In this document: positions 12,538 through 24,882 of the stretch, one piece after another
Numbering within the stretch: position 1 is the first letter of the stretch
Layout: each line of letters starts with the position of its first letter
DNA from: Polytrichum commune
Taxonomy: Eukaryota > Streptophyta > Polytrichopsida > Polytrichales > Polytrichaceae
DNA length: 64,000 nt
NCBI GenBank assembly: GCA_950295325.1
Contig: OX485803.1
Location: 65,611,554-65,675,553 of the forward strand
Direction of reading: 5' to 3'
Position numbers and translations under genes: made by a program
The notes under the pieces: model-generated
Told to the model about the DNA's origin: nothing
Databases searched by the model: none
What the model saw: the letters and a program-made list of their open reading frames with translations, nothing else

Positions 12538-12893
12538 GCCCTAGGCTAGATCACATCTTCATTCGGTTGGGTCCCCTCCTTCCCACGCCTCCTTCATTGC
12601 CCAATATTCTTGCATGCACCTGTGCGGGAACTCTTCCTCGTTGGGAATGAATGTGACAATACCCAATCAAAATTACAAATATTTAAGTCGACATCACTTT
12701 CATTATTCCCAAGCTAATTGATGGAGTTTCTTCACATGTCAAAGGAACTTAACGGCTTAAGTGACGGGGTATTGTCGCATTGGTTCCCAACGGGGAAGAG
12801 TTCCTACGCAAGTGCAGCCAGGAAGACTGGACAATGAAGGAAGGGTGGAAGGGGCGGGGCCCAGGCGAATGAAGATGTGATCTAGCCCGGGGC
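12538..12893. mobile_element. Fold-back MULE-type MITE, copy 2, perfect 9-bp duplication
   Basis: A 356-bp relative of the element at 8526, with left end GCCCTAGGCTAGATCACATC and right end GATCTAGCCCGGGGC. The 9-mer ATGTGAAGG lies immediately outside both ends (12529-12537, 12894-12902). This is diagnostic of Mutator-like transposition. It has no coding capacity. Confidence 0.9.
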
Positions 12894-12902
12894 ATGTGAA
12901 GG

Positions 12903-13550
12903 ACAACGGACTTTTCTACTTGCCCCGGCTTACCTTTGTTACAATGAGGCAAGGCCCGAAGTTTTATTCTCCCTTAATGAAAGACAACTAACTTGCTTGT
13001 GTAGTGGGGGGGGGGGGGAGGGAGTACACCAACCATCTTTCATGTCCACTTTGGGCAAAAAAGTTGTTGTTTATTTATTTAATTATAACTTATATAACTA
13101 AAATATTGGGTACAAGTTGAGAAACTAATTGCAAAGAATAAGAAAACTTCTGTCCATTTTGGCATAAAACTTGAAAAAGAACAAACAGACTTTTCTTTGT
13201 GGAAACTAACTGTATCGTGCTTTTTTGGGTTCAACTTTATGTAGACTTTGTGATATACACATGTTATTGACTAGTGATGGCCCACGCTGGACTCCAGCTA
13301 GGTGACTATATCATTCAACAAAAAATATATTGAAATTAGAAAAAGTACAAAGATTTTTTCATTCTACACTACTGATTGAATCTAAATCTTTGGAACTCTT
13401 CTTGAGAATAAAGCTCATGTGGGGACAGTTCTTAAAGCACTCCAATCTCGCTATTCTTAGCCGGTTTAAGCTTCATGACACATTTAGGGTAACTAAGAGA
13501 CTTTTGAAGGTATAGGTACAACTTATAACTTACGCATAATAAGTTGAATG
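12903..13550. other. Intergenic stretch with a poly-G run
   Basis: No gene seen. A G13 run lies at 13006-13018. Confidence 0.4.
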
Positions 13551-13755
13551 CTACATTGTTTATGGTATATAGTGTCACTTACTATTTGGAATTGTGCAAC
13601 GTCATAATTCCTTATTATAGATTTGTCTGTTTTACCAAAAAATGGTTTATAAGTTGTATGGACCTTGCTTCATGAAAACTTATATTCTCAACAAAAAGTT
13701 AGAGCATTGCGTAACAATGTATAGTAAGTGACACTGAATACCATAAAGTTAAAGT
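13551..13755. mobile_element. CACTA-like MITE, subfamily B, copy 1
   Basis: Inverted termini contain TTTATGGTATWYAGTGTCAC and ACTATTTGG-type sequence at the left and their complement near 13715-13750. A second copy with the same organisation lies at 32330-32550, and a lone end at 34461-34486. The outermost bases CTACAYTG suggest the CACTA group, but no duplication is clear. Confidence 0.6.
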
Positions 13756-14904
13756 CAACAAAACTATTAAATAAGTTGAAGTTGGGCCCGACCATTTGGT
13801 GCGGTCAGTTTAACCCCTAGCTTACTGTGCCCAATTTCCCTCGAATCTACCCATAAAACATGACCTCAATTTCACCAATTATAGTTGAAGATTTGAAGTT
13901 CTTTTGACAAATCCAACTGTATAGATGTTTGCAGGCTAGAGGCGACTACTCACAATCCAACTTTTGAACATTGAAGTTTTGTTATGTAATAGATCATAAT
14001 AAGAATGTCAATAGTGGTCTTGAGGGGCAATAAATTAGAAATTAAATTGGGGTAGGTTTTCTGATTGAACCTCCACCCAAATCATCTCCGGATGACAAAA
14101 TGTTACCCTCGTTCAAAAAAGGGGCAATATACCTACTCAAGTTAGCTTACAAATCATGAACCCACTGTCTTGTGCTTTTTGGGGGGGAAGTTTTGCAATT
14201 TGAAGTAGCGGTGCCACAAATGCGCATCTTCCACATGAATTTACACCCATCAACACATATCCAACTGAAAACTCTAACGGTAGATATTTAAGATACGTTG
14301 TGTATGAATGTTCATGCAACTTTTCAAATCAATTAGGAATGTTACTAAAGTTGTCGTGTGTGGGAGGGACAAAGTTTTTTTTCCGTGGCCTAAACCGTCA
14401 TCCGATCATAGACCCAAAAACATTATTCCTCCATATATACGAGATAATAGAGAGAGAGAGAAAGAGATAACTAGATTTATCACGCGTCTCCGTCATTTTG
14501 GTCAAGATCCAAAGGATCCCGCATGGAAATTACTTTGTGACACTAAAAGTGTTGAAATCCCCAAATATGGCATTGTACTAGACCACACAATGCAATTATC
14601 GAGTTCCTTCTAGTTGACGCGGTAAAGTGTGCCAACTTTACAAGATGTATTTTCAAAATGTGAAGATATTAGAAATATCCATTACAGGTCATCATCGATT
14701 ATTGACATTCTCATAATGCATCATGAAAGAGTTGGGTTGTACTCGAAAAAATGGCAAGATTATTTCACTAGACTATTTTAAGTATACATGGTAGGGTCCT
14801 CCAGTGACTGCAAATGGCAACCTCGTGGACAAGTAAGCATGAAGTGGAATCATCCCGGGTGTTTCCACTTTCAAAATAGACGGAACACGTGTTCACAACG
14901 GGCG
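13756..14904. other. Intergenic stretch, no gene seen
   Basis: Nothing recognisable beyond a short GA-rich repeat near 14449-14466. The 101-codon plus-strand frame at 14308-14613 has no motif. Confidence 0.4.
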
Positions 14905-15170
14905 AGAAATAAATAAATAACCAACATCGGGCAATCCGGCTTGAATTTGAGTATGTTGGTCCTACCCTGCTTAAGAATCTCTTTAATGCAGGGTGGGGTT
15001 TACTATCTACCTTGCGGTGGGTGAGCTCTTGGCTTTCTAGATACTTAACTAGTTCTTTTTTTCTGTCAAGTGGAGAGAAAATTTCACAATGGGAATCAAC
15101 ACAACCAACCACTCCATTGGAATCGGGCACCTCTCCAGTGTCACCCGGTAGTTTAGGGTCATATTGGACC
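14905..15170 (-). mobile_element. tRNA-derived SINE, copy 2
   Basis: Same orientation and body as the SINE at 11294. The head at 15170 reads CTACCGGGTGACACTGGAGA. The B box is decayed (GTGTTGATTCCC). The body shares AGGTAGGACCAACA-type blocks, and the tail is (TTAT)n at 14907-14921 on the plus strand. Flanking duplication is not evident. Confidence 0.72.
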
Positions 15171-16402
15171 ACATCAGATGAGAATCTAGATGCTCGTGAC
15201 AAGATTTCAATAATATTGGGAACGAGACCCCAAAGGTAATTTTTTTCTCCCGTCTATTGTAGCATGTATGACATACAAGTGTCAAATTGCTTTGAAACAT
15301 AACTCAAAAAACACAACAAACAAACAAAACAAACATATGATTTCAAGACAATTTGCTCCCCTCTAGGACCTTTTAAGGATGATTGTGTTCACCACCACGA
15401 TATATTTGAGTATCGCTACTTCCTCCCCCACGTCAATTGCATGGAAAACATAGCAAGGTGAAATATGTTGACAATAACCGTAGCTTGATAACTAATCAAA
15501 CAAAAGCAAACCACGATAGTCCAAAATCAAAAGGGTTCATAGGTTATGTGCAAGACAACATGACAACCCATAATTTGGTAGGTCATTTGGGACCCACAAA
15601 GAAACAATTTTACTTCTTCGTGATGCTAATTTCTTAGGCCTTTGTTACACTACAAACAAGTAGTTGTGATTGCCAATCTTTCATGGTGATTCCCACTGCA
15701 TCCCGATAAAATTGCAAACTACATTGATTTGATTATGGGCATATATGTAGTGCGACTTACCTTTCGCATCCATGTGGTGTGGCCCATAGTCAACATTGTC
15801 ATGCATTAGTTATAATTGAATCTTTAATCACTCTTTATGTTCTCGATCTTTTACTTCTAGTTGTGCGATAAGGCATCGTTACAAAACAATTAAGAATGTG
15901 AACCTAAAGAGCATAAACTTACTTAATCCAAAAATCAAAGTATTGAGCATTAAAAGTCGACATGGAGGTGTTTCTTGATTGTAGATGCATAAGTTTTAGA
16001 AGTTAGGGTATAAGATCCCAAACCCTAAACTCACCATCATGGCCGTGGAAGGTAGATAGGGGAGGTGGCCGCTATGAGTTCGGAATCGTAATTGCAAGGT
16101 ATATGAACTAAAATAAAAACCCATGTTGATTGTAATTGTAATAAAAGTGATGACCCAATGCATCATGCTTTAAATTGTAAACGGTACAATAATAGTAATA
16201 AACAGTTACATGCTCAATCAAAAAGAAAATGTTTGAGTATTGTCGCAAGTAAAATGAGATTCTATAGGTAGTCATATCAATCAAGGATCACGATAAATCA
16301 GAGAGGTTTAATATTCGTTGGGTTTGTTTGGAAAGGAGATGGGTGGGGGTGTTTTCCTTTTGTGGTTAGAATATAAAGATAAAAAATAGGCATGTCATAG
16401 TG
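15171..16402. other. Intergenic stretch, no gene seen
   Basis: AT-rich. I recognise no gene, RNA or transposon. Confidence 0.4.
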
Positions 16403-16405
16403 TCA

Positions 16406-16901
16406 GGGCCACTTTACACTAGAGCTTGAGGGCCCTTGATATGTGATTTACAAAAAATCTTGATTGGTCAAGAAGCCGGACACGGTCCAAGTTCACTTTA
16501 CACTAGATCATGAGGGCATGAGAGATTAAAGAAAGCTGAATGGATGAACTCTTTTCATGGAGTCCTACATGACACCAAGTGGATAATGTTTCATGGTCTA
16601 CTGGAAATCAAGCCAGGTCCATCAAAAAGAGGTGACTTTGATGCAAAACTAGAGACCATGACAAGCAATAAAATTGCCATCGGTTCCTAGACATATTGCC
16701 ATGATAGGACCCGGACTATTTACTATTTTGGAATGTTCATAGAATATGTTGTCCTCCCTTAATATGATCCACCTTCACTTTGCACTAAACTTGAAGGCCC
16801 ATCAAAAATTGATTTTTCTATTTCCCATGGCCTTTTGGATGATTTTCAAGGCCCCTCAGATTTTCATGATCTCAGCTCTTGGTCTGTTTGTAAAGTGCCC
16901 C
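16406..16901. mobile_element. PIF/Harbinger-type non-autonomous element, subfamily 2
   Basis: A 496-bp element with ends GGGCCACTTTACAC and GTAAAGTGCCCC. TCA is on the left and TTA on the right (a mismatched 3-bp duplication). Internal wording (GAGTCCTACATGACACC, GGTCCATC) is distantly related to the elements at 20017, 42123 and 51143. It abuts the next element with only TTATTA between. Confidence 0.7.
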
Positions 16902-16907
16902 TTATTA

Positions 16908-17970
16908 GGGGCGGTTTACACTATGGACCATGAAGTTGTCCCACGGCCGTCTAAGCGATGTGATTGGACGTTGAAGTCGTCCCGGGACGACTTGGGTTTA
17001 CACCAAGGAAAAAATGGCAGAGTGACCACGGAGGTTGAGGTCCACAAAATATAAATTTTTAAGCCTACTCTATCCACTGCCATGGTCCAACGGGTTTTCC
17101 GTTGGGACAAGCAAAAGAGGTGGTCCGGGAAAAACAACAAGGGCCCATGTTAGAAAAATGCCGTTTTAATGATTTTTTTAAAATTTTAATGATTTTTTTT
17201 CTGACTTGATTAATGATTTTCTTTGGCTACAGTTAGAAGGCTGTAATATTGTAAATACATATTTCCGTTATGGTTGAAAGCACAGTAGAAAAGGCCCGTT
17301 TTTTTGCAAGTAACCCTAAATTAAGTTTTTTTTCTTCTCAAATACGGATCTAACCTCTCACACAAAAATCTGAATGTATTGTGTGTCACTCAAGTTCGCT
17401 TTCTAAATCCATTCTCCGTCCATGAACCCAACAATAAGCGGTCTACGAATCCAATCATCCGTTCTTGACTCCATATACTCCTCTCTCTATACCCCATATT
17501 CTCATAAACCAAGCTCAAAATTGCTAACTTCTCCCATTCTCCTTGCAAAATCAGCGTTTGAATGTCTACCACATGCTTTACGAGCATGTACAAAAACATG
17601 TACAATCCTAAAAGCAAAACAAATGTCCTCCTCCTCTCCTCCATTGCTTGCTGAAATTTTAGGTTCAAGCAAGCGAAAACTACAAGACAAATGAAGAGAA
17701 AAGAAGTGAAGAGAAGAGAAGTCAATAGAAGTGAAGAGAATGGTCAAACTTGATTTTTTCCAAAAACTGCCTTTTTTTTTATTAAAAAAATTAGTACCCC
17801 CACTTTTTGGTGCATGGTCATTCTTCATGGTCCACATTCGGTTTACACCTAGTGAAGGGCCCATGAACCATGAAAACTAATATTTTAGTAACTCGGACCA
17901 TGGAAGTCGTCCCACGCAAAATAGGCCTCTTACGTGAGACGACTTCATGGTCCATAGTGTAAACCGCCCC
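16908..17970 (-). mobile_element. PIF/Harbinger-type element, subfamily 3, copy 1
   Basis: A 1063-bp element with near-perfect termini GGGGCGGTTTACACTATGG and its complement, flanked by TTA on both sides (16905-16907, 17971-17973). Its ends are reverse-complement copies of those of the element at 18211, so the two lie head-to-head. On the minus strand the interior holds a possible transposase fragment (17390-17690). It is therefore probably an internally deleted derivative. Confidence 0.85.
17390..17725 (-). pseudogene. Possible PIF/Harbinger transposase N-terminal fragment
   Basis: A 111-codon minus-strand frame inside the element at 16908. Its last third reads GYRERSIWSQER, then FVDRLLLGSWTENGFRKRT and a stop. 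The pattern of Arg/Trp followed by a Trp and an Arg-rich end resembles the segment preceding the DDE domain in HARBI1/PIF transposases. The first third is hydrophobic and probably 5' noncoding. The DDE domain itself is absent. This is recognition by pattern only and could be chance, but the host element has the right TTA duplication for this superfamily. Confidence 0.35.
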
Positions 17971-17973
17971 TTA

Positions 17974-18207
17974 GTTTCAACTTACTTTGAGTGGGTTCTG
18001 TCAGGTCGTCACAACTGCTCTATATATTGCACACGATACAACTTTCCTCGGCCATTGAATGACAACATTGCGAAGTATTTTTGGTCCGGAAATGATCACT
18101 TTTCAAGCTAATATGACATCTGAAGTAACAAACATATAATCACCGAGATTTTGTTTGGTGGGACCACCTGAAACACGGAAGAAAAAAAGGGGGTTGGGGT
18201 GGGGGTC
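17974..18207. other. Spacer between two opposed element copies
   Basis: A 234-bp unique spacer between the two head-to-head PIF-type copies. No gene. Confidence 0.4.
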
Positions 18208-18624
18208 TTAGGGGCGGTTTACACTATGGACCATGAAGTTGTCCCACGTAAGAGGCCTATTTTGCGTGGGACAACTTCATGGGACGACTTCCATGGTCCG
18301 AGTTACTAAAATATTAGTTTTCATGGTTCATGGGCCCCTCACTAGGTGTAAACCGAATGTGGACCAAGAGGAATGACCACACACCAAAAAGTGAAGGTGC
18401 TGATTTTTTTAATACATGCCCAAAAAGGGCAATTTTGAAAAAAAAAATTAAGTTTGATCATTCCTTGTATTCTCTTGGGCTTCACTTGCCTTCACTTCTT
18501 GTTAAATGTGTCGAAGATGTGGCTTGCAAATCTTCTCACAACAATTTTTTTTAAATAAAATAAAATGAGCAATTTAATTTGTACATGCTCAATGTAATTT
18601 ACATGTGACATGTACCTTGTGTTG

Positions 18625-18745
18625 TCACTACACTAAATAGGATATTTAGTGTTTGATTATATTTAATGTTGTTACCACCCTACCTTGCTCAACATTAATT
18701 TTCAATTCTTTGATAATTAATGTTAGAAGATTTCCCATTGCACTT
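18625..18745 (+). mobile_element. Truncated CACTA-like MITE, subfamily A, nested in a PIF-type element
   Basis: Starts CACTACACTAAATAGGATA, then TTTAGTGTTTGATTATAT and the body wording found in reverse complement in the element at 41769 (GTTGTTACCA, TTTTCAATTCTTTGA). The far end is missing. Confidence 0.65.
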
Positions 18746-18833
18746 CTTTTGACTACCCTGATCTACAATCACTAAACCACTACAATTTTTGTTTTTTGTT
18801 TTTCAACTTCATTTTGTAAGCATATTGGGGTGT

Positions 18834-18884
18834 GTAATATACCGTTGGAAAGGTATTTTCAAGACCTTTCCAACGGTATATTAC
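18834..18884. repeat. Perfect 21-bp-stem hairpin
   Basis: GTAATATACCGTTGG plus AAAGGT is followed by a 9-nt loop and its exact reverse complement. The stem extends outwards with a mismatch bulge to TTGGGG / CCCCAA. It could fold as a small-RNA precursor or be the centre of a small fold-back transposon. Confidence 0.8.
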
Positions 18885-19348
18885 AAGCCCCAAAATTCCA
18901 AACATTACATTTGGTAGACCAAAAAAACAAATCTGCACTTGAATTCTTGAGTTCTAGATGTCCCGCGTTGTTTGGTGAAACACGTGTGAGCCGGTTTAAG
19001 GGGTAGGGCAAGGTAGTGCTGGTATGTCTCATGGGTTATGGTATATTTAAGGTGCTTAAAAGGTAGATTCATTAAAAATTTATTGAAATGGTATTTCTCT
19101 GACATGGGCCCTTCCCTTTTCCTACCAGACCACCTCTCTTGCCTCTCTCAACGCAAAACCCGTTGGACCATGTCAGTGCATTTATTAGGCCTTAAAATTT
19201 ATATTTTGGGGACCTCGACCTCCATGGTCCCTCTGCCATTTTTTCCTTAGTGTAAACCGAAGTTGTCCCGGGAGAACTTCAACAACCAATCAGCTGCCTT
19301 GCAGAGCCCTGGTCCAACTTCATGGTCCATAGTGTAAACCGCCCCTTA

Positions 19349-20013
19349 GATGAACGAGACACAAATTCACCATTATCTTTTGGTATATATAGAGAGAGAT
19401 CATAAAATCCATGTCAAAACCATGCACTCTATGAATTTGTGGGTCATCTCTTCGCTTAAGAGGCGTTTCATTACATTGATCCAGGTCTTTGAAGCTAATC
19501 TCAATGTGCAATCGTCTTTAAGAAATTATCATTCCATTTACATCACATTCAAGATGACATGTTTGCTCGTCTACATCAATGCCCTATTGCATGATTCGAC
19601 ACAAATTTGGGAATAGATGCAAGAGGCCTTGCCATAATTTATAGTAGGCGTGAACTCATAAAGATGCAGTAACGACAATATATGTAATGGATGCCTACTA
19701 TAACACATGGCAAGGCAATACATAGTCATTGTGTGACGCAGTGGTCATGCCATGGCAAGGTCATCCATTATGCAAGGTGATCTCGCACTAATTATGTGTT
19801 TTGAATCTTACAAAAAATGAATGCAAAGAGCGAAGTATCTGAATTAGGCACATCCACCTTGGACATGTCAACACTATCCCGTAGCCTGCCAACAACTACA
19901 TACATTGACATGAAAATGGATATGAAATACTTGCACTAATTTCAACTACTTTTTAACAATATATCTAACTTACTCACGGTAGGGCTTCGTAGTTTGCCCG
20001 CAATGCTCACAAC
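19349..20013. other. Stretch with a small fold-back repeat, no gene
   Basis: At about 19626-19718, CCTTGCCATAATTTATAGTAG and GCCTACTATAACACATGGCAAGG-like arms form an imperfect inverted repeat. Nothing else is recognised. Confidence 0.5.
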
Positions 20014-20016
20014 TTA

Positions 20017-20507
20017 GGGCCACTTCACACATGAGACTAAGAGCCCGTGCCATTTGTACTTGAAGCACTCTCATTGGTGGAAAAGGCAGAGCCAATCCAA
20101 GTTCACCTCCCACTCCGCTTGAGGAACCAACGGAGCATGTGAATGCACGATGGATATAAAGCCTACATGGATTCCTACATGGCATCGAATGGATCATGTT
20201 GCATGGTCACTTGGACTACTTTCAAAAACCACCTCTTGGAGGTAGGCCCAACACAAAACCGCGAGACCATGGCACTCCAAATGCCCACAACTCTTGGTTT
20301 ATTCTCTTCTATTGTGTGCGAGGATCCACATGAACACAAATACATTGAAATAGCACTCGGTTGAGGGCCCGGTCACATATGACTTCACAGTACACTTGAG
20401 GATCCGTGACCACACTCCATGGTTTTGGGACGGCCTTTGGACACTTTCTTTTGGGCTCTCACAATCCCATCATGGTCACGGCTCTTGGCTCGTGTGTGAA
20501 GTGGCCC
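20017..20507. mobile_element. PIF/Harbinger-type non-autonomous element, subfamily 4, copy 1
   Basis: A 491-bp element beginning GGGCCACTTCACACATGAG and ending CTCGTGTGTGAAGTGGCCC, with TTA on both sides (20014-20016, 20508-20510). It is non-coding. The interior is shared with copies at 42123, 51143 and, in part, 20741, including TTGGAGGTAGGCC and TTCAAGCACTCTCATTGG. Confidence 0.88.
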
Positions 20508-20740
20508 TTATGGAGCCAGAAGTACCCCAGCTGTTCGAGTGCACAAAAGGATTCTGGGCGTCGGATGCTAGGAACCGGCGGCTGAGATTGATTTGGTCAC
20601 CGTCAAGGTTTCCAACAATCTGACGCCTCTCACGTGTGTGTGTATGTGTGTGTTCTCATGCATGTTCATGCTGTCTTCACCACTGGGTGCAGATGGAATG
20701 GGTTTCAAAATATTCCTGTTTTCTGCCATAGTTTGTTTCA

Positions 20741-20935
20741 AGGCCACTTCACACATGGGCCAAGAGCCGTGACCATGAAATTGTGAGAGCCCAAATGGAA
20801 GTGTCCAAAGGCCACCCCAAGACACCTCCAAAATCATCTAGTGTGGCCACATACTTCAAGTGTGGTGTAAAGCCATATGTGACCGGGCTCTCAACCAATT
20901 GCTATTTCGATGAATATCTATTCATGCGGGTCCCT
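20741..20935 (-). mobile_element. Truncated subfamily 4 PIF-type element
   Basis: TCA then AGGCCACTTCACACATGGGCC starts a reverse-complement copy of the right half of the element at 20017. Similarity fades near 20935 and the other end is absent. Confidence 0.7.
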
Positions 20936-23714
20936 AAGAACCGACCGTGTTGGTGGTGGGTCTGCATAGCCTGCACATGGCCAAAATAGAAAACTTACCC
21001 ATTGATACATCTTGTGCCTTCTTAACAAATCCGACTGCACATGTGTGAAGGTTGGGCATGGTGGATGGAGCTTGAGATTTTGGGACTAAATACTCTTGAA
21101 TCCACTAAGAAAATTGTGGATATGTGGCTGCCATTTAAGGCACAAATGCTCCCCCCCCCCCACCCTCCCATATATGCCTCGCTTTGACTCGCATCCACAC
21201 ATGAATATGGATTTGATATCATATGCGCATTACATTGGTCCAAATTTTTTTAAGCCACGATCTAATGTGGGTGTTGGAATTTAAATTTAATTTAAATTAA
21301 ATCAGATATAGATATAGATATATATATATGTATATATATATATATTGTATGAAACCACAATATGCCTTGTAATGTATGGAGCTTGACTTATAACTGAGAC
21401 CTTGCAAATCCTACAAAGTAGTGTTAAAATGGGAAAAAACCAAAATTGGTTGGGTGGATAAACATTGGCCAACCCTACTACCCTAAATCCCTCCTCCATA
21501 GTCACTTGTTTTTGGGCAAAACATAATTAAGTAAGGTTGGATATGGTATGAAGACCTTGTGCAAGGCGATCAACTTCGCCAAGAAGCCTTATGTGTTGGG
21601 GTTGGGATAAAGAGGTGTTGCACCCATGTGGTGAGGTGCCCCAATATTTTTTTGCTTGCCTTTCCACATACATGGTCGACCACCCCCAACTTTGACTCCA
21701 AAAAACCTCCCTCCACTATCTGACGTGACACATGTGTCACATGTGTGGTCCATATATTGGTCACTTTACAATTTCCCCGTTCCCTAGGCAAAAATAAATA
21801 AAATGGACGAGGCCAAGCTATGTTGGAACCCCTTGCAATGTATAGTTCAACTTATATCTATATCTATATCTATATATAGAGTGTCCTCTTATCAATTTCA
21901 AATTGTCATCCATCCATGCCACACAATTTATTTAGGGTTACGCCATCTACTTCAACTTGCCAACAATTCACATGTGCATTTGTACATTGTTATCTTCGTA
22001 TGGCATTTTGTCCAATAGTCCCCAACACAAATTCATTACCCCTTGCATTGTGCACATGCCATCTAGCACAAATCTTACATGTCACACATTAGCTCCTCAT
22101 GTTCATGTTCAAGAGGTGGTGGAGTTGGACATTGTGTGGGCCACACATGGATGTACATGCGTGTAGTTCAACATTTGATCTAAAAATACTCAAGGAAACA
22201 CTCATGGAAGACCTAAAATATGATCTTTAGGGCATCTAGGTGTCTCAAATAAGCTTTATTAGGAAAACTGTAGGTTTATTTTATTTATTCATAATATTTG
22301 GTTGACAAGACATTTAGAACAAGAATTCAAAAGTCTCTCAATCACAATACATTCATGTTGTGACAATCACTTAGTCTCACACCAGTTACTCATGCAATAG
22401 TCCGACAATGAGTTCATTTTATTTGGATCTTGTGCAATGTGCAAGCATAGGCACAACCATGGACAGTAGTCTTGCAATAAGTATCCTATGTTTGTTTATT
22501 GCCAAAGACAATGGCAATTTGGTGTGGTCAATAATCTTGAATTGATTATCTTTTTTTATTGTAACTTGAATTGGCAGTGCAATCACCCACATTGTGTTCT
22601 TGGTCTTCTTTAAATAATTTCGATTTAAATATGTTGTCAAGCAAATTGTATGGTTATTCAGTTATGGTTGCCCCTGATAGGCATTCTACAGGGTAAAACT
22701 GGAATAGACCAACTAACAACCTTTCAACTTTAGCATGCGGATTCATCTATAACCTTCATCATTTTGTTCAAAGACAATTGTTTGTTCGGAAAACCCTTCA
22801 CCTCCTATGTACCCCCAAAGGCCACATGACGGTGAGCCTTTGAGCTTCTTACTTGTAAGTTGTTTTGACAATTGTCTTGACTAACATTACTGATATTCGG
22901 TCGCTCATCCTCATTCATATGGCCAAGATAAATCTCCCACATTACTATGACAAACATTCACAATTTGCAAGGTGGCTATTCAATGTGATCTTGGTTCTAC
23001 ATTTACCAATTACACAGTACTCTTGTCAATCTTCTTCCATGACTAATTCTTAAATAATATTTTGTCTCCAGAGCACAACTTTTCACCATTCTAAGTCCCT
23101 ATTCTTTGTCCAAATCTTAATATTGTTGATATGAACCTAGAAGGTCCATGATCACAGTCGCAAATAGATGAGAGTCGCCTTAGTCTTGCTTCTAAATCAA
23201 CCAAGCATATGTACTCACCCATACTAGACATCTCAGAAGTTAGCAACCGTGACTTCTAGGGACAAGCCTATCCCTAATCCCTGGTTAATCTTCATAAAGA
23301 CAAGTAATTCAATCCCATCCCCTCATAAATCGAAACACTTCCAAGTTCTTGGAATCAATTCACTTCTAAAGAGTCTCGCGATTCTTTGGAAATTTCAACA
23401 ACATCACTCTATTGTCATAATTGCGTAACATTCAAGGACAAAACATTTCTCTCCGATGGCCCAACGGTCAATCGGATATGAGACCAATCACTCTGAATGG
23501 TTGGAAAGTAATGATCCTATTCAATCATCTCAGATACAATTACAATAATCAAGCACAAGACAATCGACTGGTAGCAATGGCTCCTATCAATCAGAAACTA
23601 CGTTTATTTCACAATTTTCTATGAGTGCAACATTCTCATAGTGTTATGATATCACGATAATGTTTCTCTTCCTCTCAACCGAGCAACTCAAATCAATCAA
23701 AAGGAGATTGCAGT
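20936..23714. other. Intergenic stretch with AT microsatellites, no gene
   Basis: Contains a C11 run (21151-21161), (AT)n/(ATAG)n near 21302-21346 and a GATATA-type run near 21855-21880. No coding region is recognised. Confidence 0.45.
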
Positions 23715-23717
23715 CGA

Positions 23718-24283
23718 GGGCCGCTTCACACTATGGCCGTCCGAGTTGAGAGGCCGTGGGATTGAGTGGCCAAACTTTGTTGAGAGTCCAAAGAAATGGG
23801 CTGAAAATAGCCGATAAAACATAGTAATTGGAGCCTTCGGCTGGGCATAGTGTGAAGCCTCCAAAGGCCAAGCCCAAAGTCCAAATCTTTGGCCATGAAC
23901 TCCCACGGCCTCTCGACTTGGACAACCATAGTGTGAAGCCTCCAAACGCCAAGCCCAAAGTCCAAACCCAAACGACCATCCCACTTCATTCTTTGCTCGA
24001 AATAACCCCTCCAATCTAACGACCAAGATCTTGTTAACGATTGATTTTTGAATGAAAAAAAAACTGACGGCCTCTCGACCATAGTTTGGGTTTCCATTGT
24101 CCGACCCAATTACTTCCTTCAAGAGTCCGTTGCCTTCTTCAAGAAGTAATCATTTAAAATTGCGATGGCCTTTGGACTTTGGCCACAATGTGAAGGATCG
24201 AGAGACCGAACTCTTGGTTTCTTGCAATTTGATTGGTGGAGATCGATAGCCTCTCGACCTTTGGCCATAGTGTGAAGCGCCCC
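23718..24283. mobile_element. PIF/Harbinger-like element, subfamily 5, with internal subterminal repeats
   Basis: Ends GGGCCGCTTCACACTATGGCC and GGCCATAGTGTGAAGCGCCCC are inverted repeats. Inside, two direct copies of CATAGTGTGAAGCCTCCAAA followed by CAAGCCCAAAGTCCAAA occur about 95 bp apart (23847 and 23928). The flanks are CGA and GGA rather than TTA, so the target duplication is decayed or atypical. The overlapping minus-strand frames of up to 141 codons are carried by the repeats and look non-coding. Confidence 0.75.
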
Positions 24284-24285
24284 GG

Positions 24286-24880
24286 AGATCGTAAGTGTGT
24301 CCACCAGTATGAACACCCGGGACCTGTCAATCATCCAAATTCTCCGACAATGGCATTGTAGTCTAGGAATCACTCCTTGAATGTTACATGCAATAGACTT
24401 TCTTGCTCACCAAGGAGTTGAAACTTTGTTTATAGACTCGGGAGTAGTATCAGAGCTTCTCAAAGACTCAAGAAGAAGCAAAAGTCGTCCCAAAATATCT
24501 TTCTTTGGGATTGCTAACCTATGTGTATGTTTCAATAAGCACGTGTCAATTTCCAATATACACCATATTTTTTCAATCAAACTATGGTCTTCTAAATACT
24601 ACTTCTTGAAATCTCAAAACGACAGCCTGTTCAAACCTACCTTATTTAGGAATGTTATAGTTCAACTACTGCCCTATACTCATTGGTTCCAAATTAGACT
24701 TAAAAAAACAAAAATTTAGCATCACAAGGTCCCTTGCCACTCCCACTTCAAAGCAAGCATATCCACCATGGCCGATAAAATTCCAAATGTCCCATGCGTT
24801 CCAAGTACCGTTTGCTACAATACACTTGGTCATGATCATGGGAAGCTAGCATGTGAGGGTGAGCGGGGACTCCCACCACA
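24286..24880. other. Spacer, no gene
   Basis: A 112-codon plus-strand frame at 24381-24719 shows no recognisable motif. Nothing else is seen. Confidence 0.35.
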
Positions 24881-24882
24881 TA

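Larger units (their letters stand above)
18211..19345 (+). mobile_element. PIF/Harbinger-type element, subfamily 3, copy 2 (opposite orientation)
   Basis: A 1135-bp element with termini GGGGCGGTTTACACTATGG and complement, with TTA on both sides (18208-18210, 19346-19348). The left 200 bp match the reverse complement of the right end of the element at 16908, and the right 250 bp match that element's left end. The middle differs: it carries a truncated CACTA-like MITE and a strong hairpin. The shared start frame MGPSLGVNRMW occurs in both copies. Confidence 0.85.

Noticed and set aside
23697-24122. 141-, 127- and 82-codon minus-strand frames as a protein gene
   Set aside because: They run through a transposon's internal repeats in two frames with a repeated FGLWAWxLEASHY text, so they are repeat artefacts.
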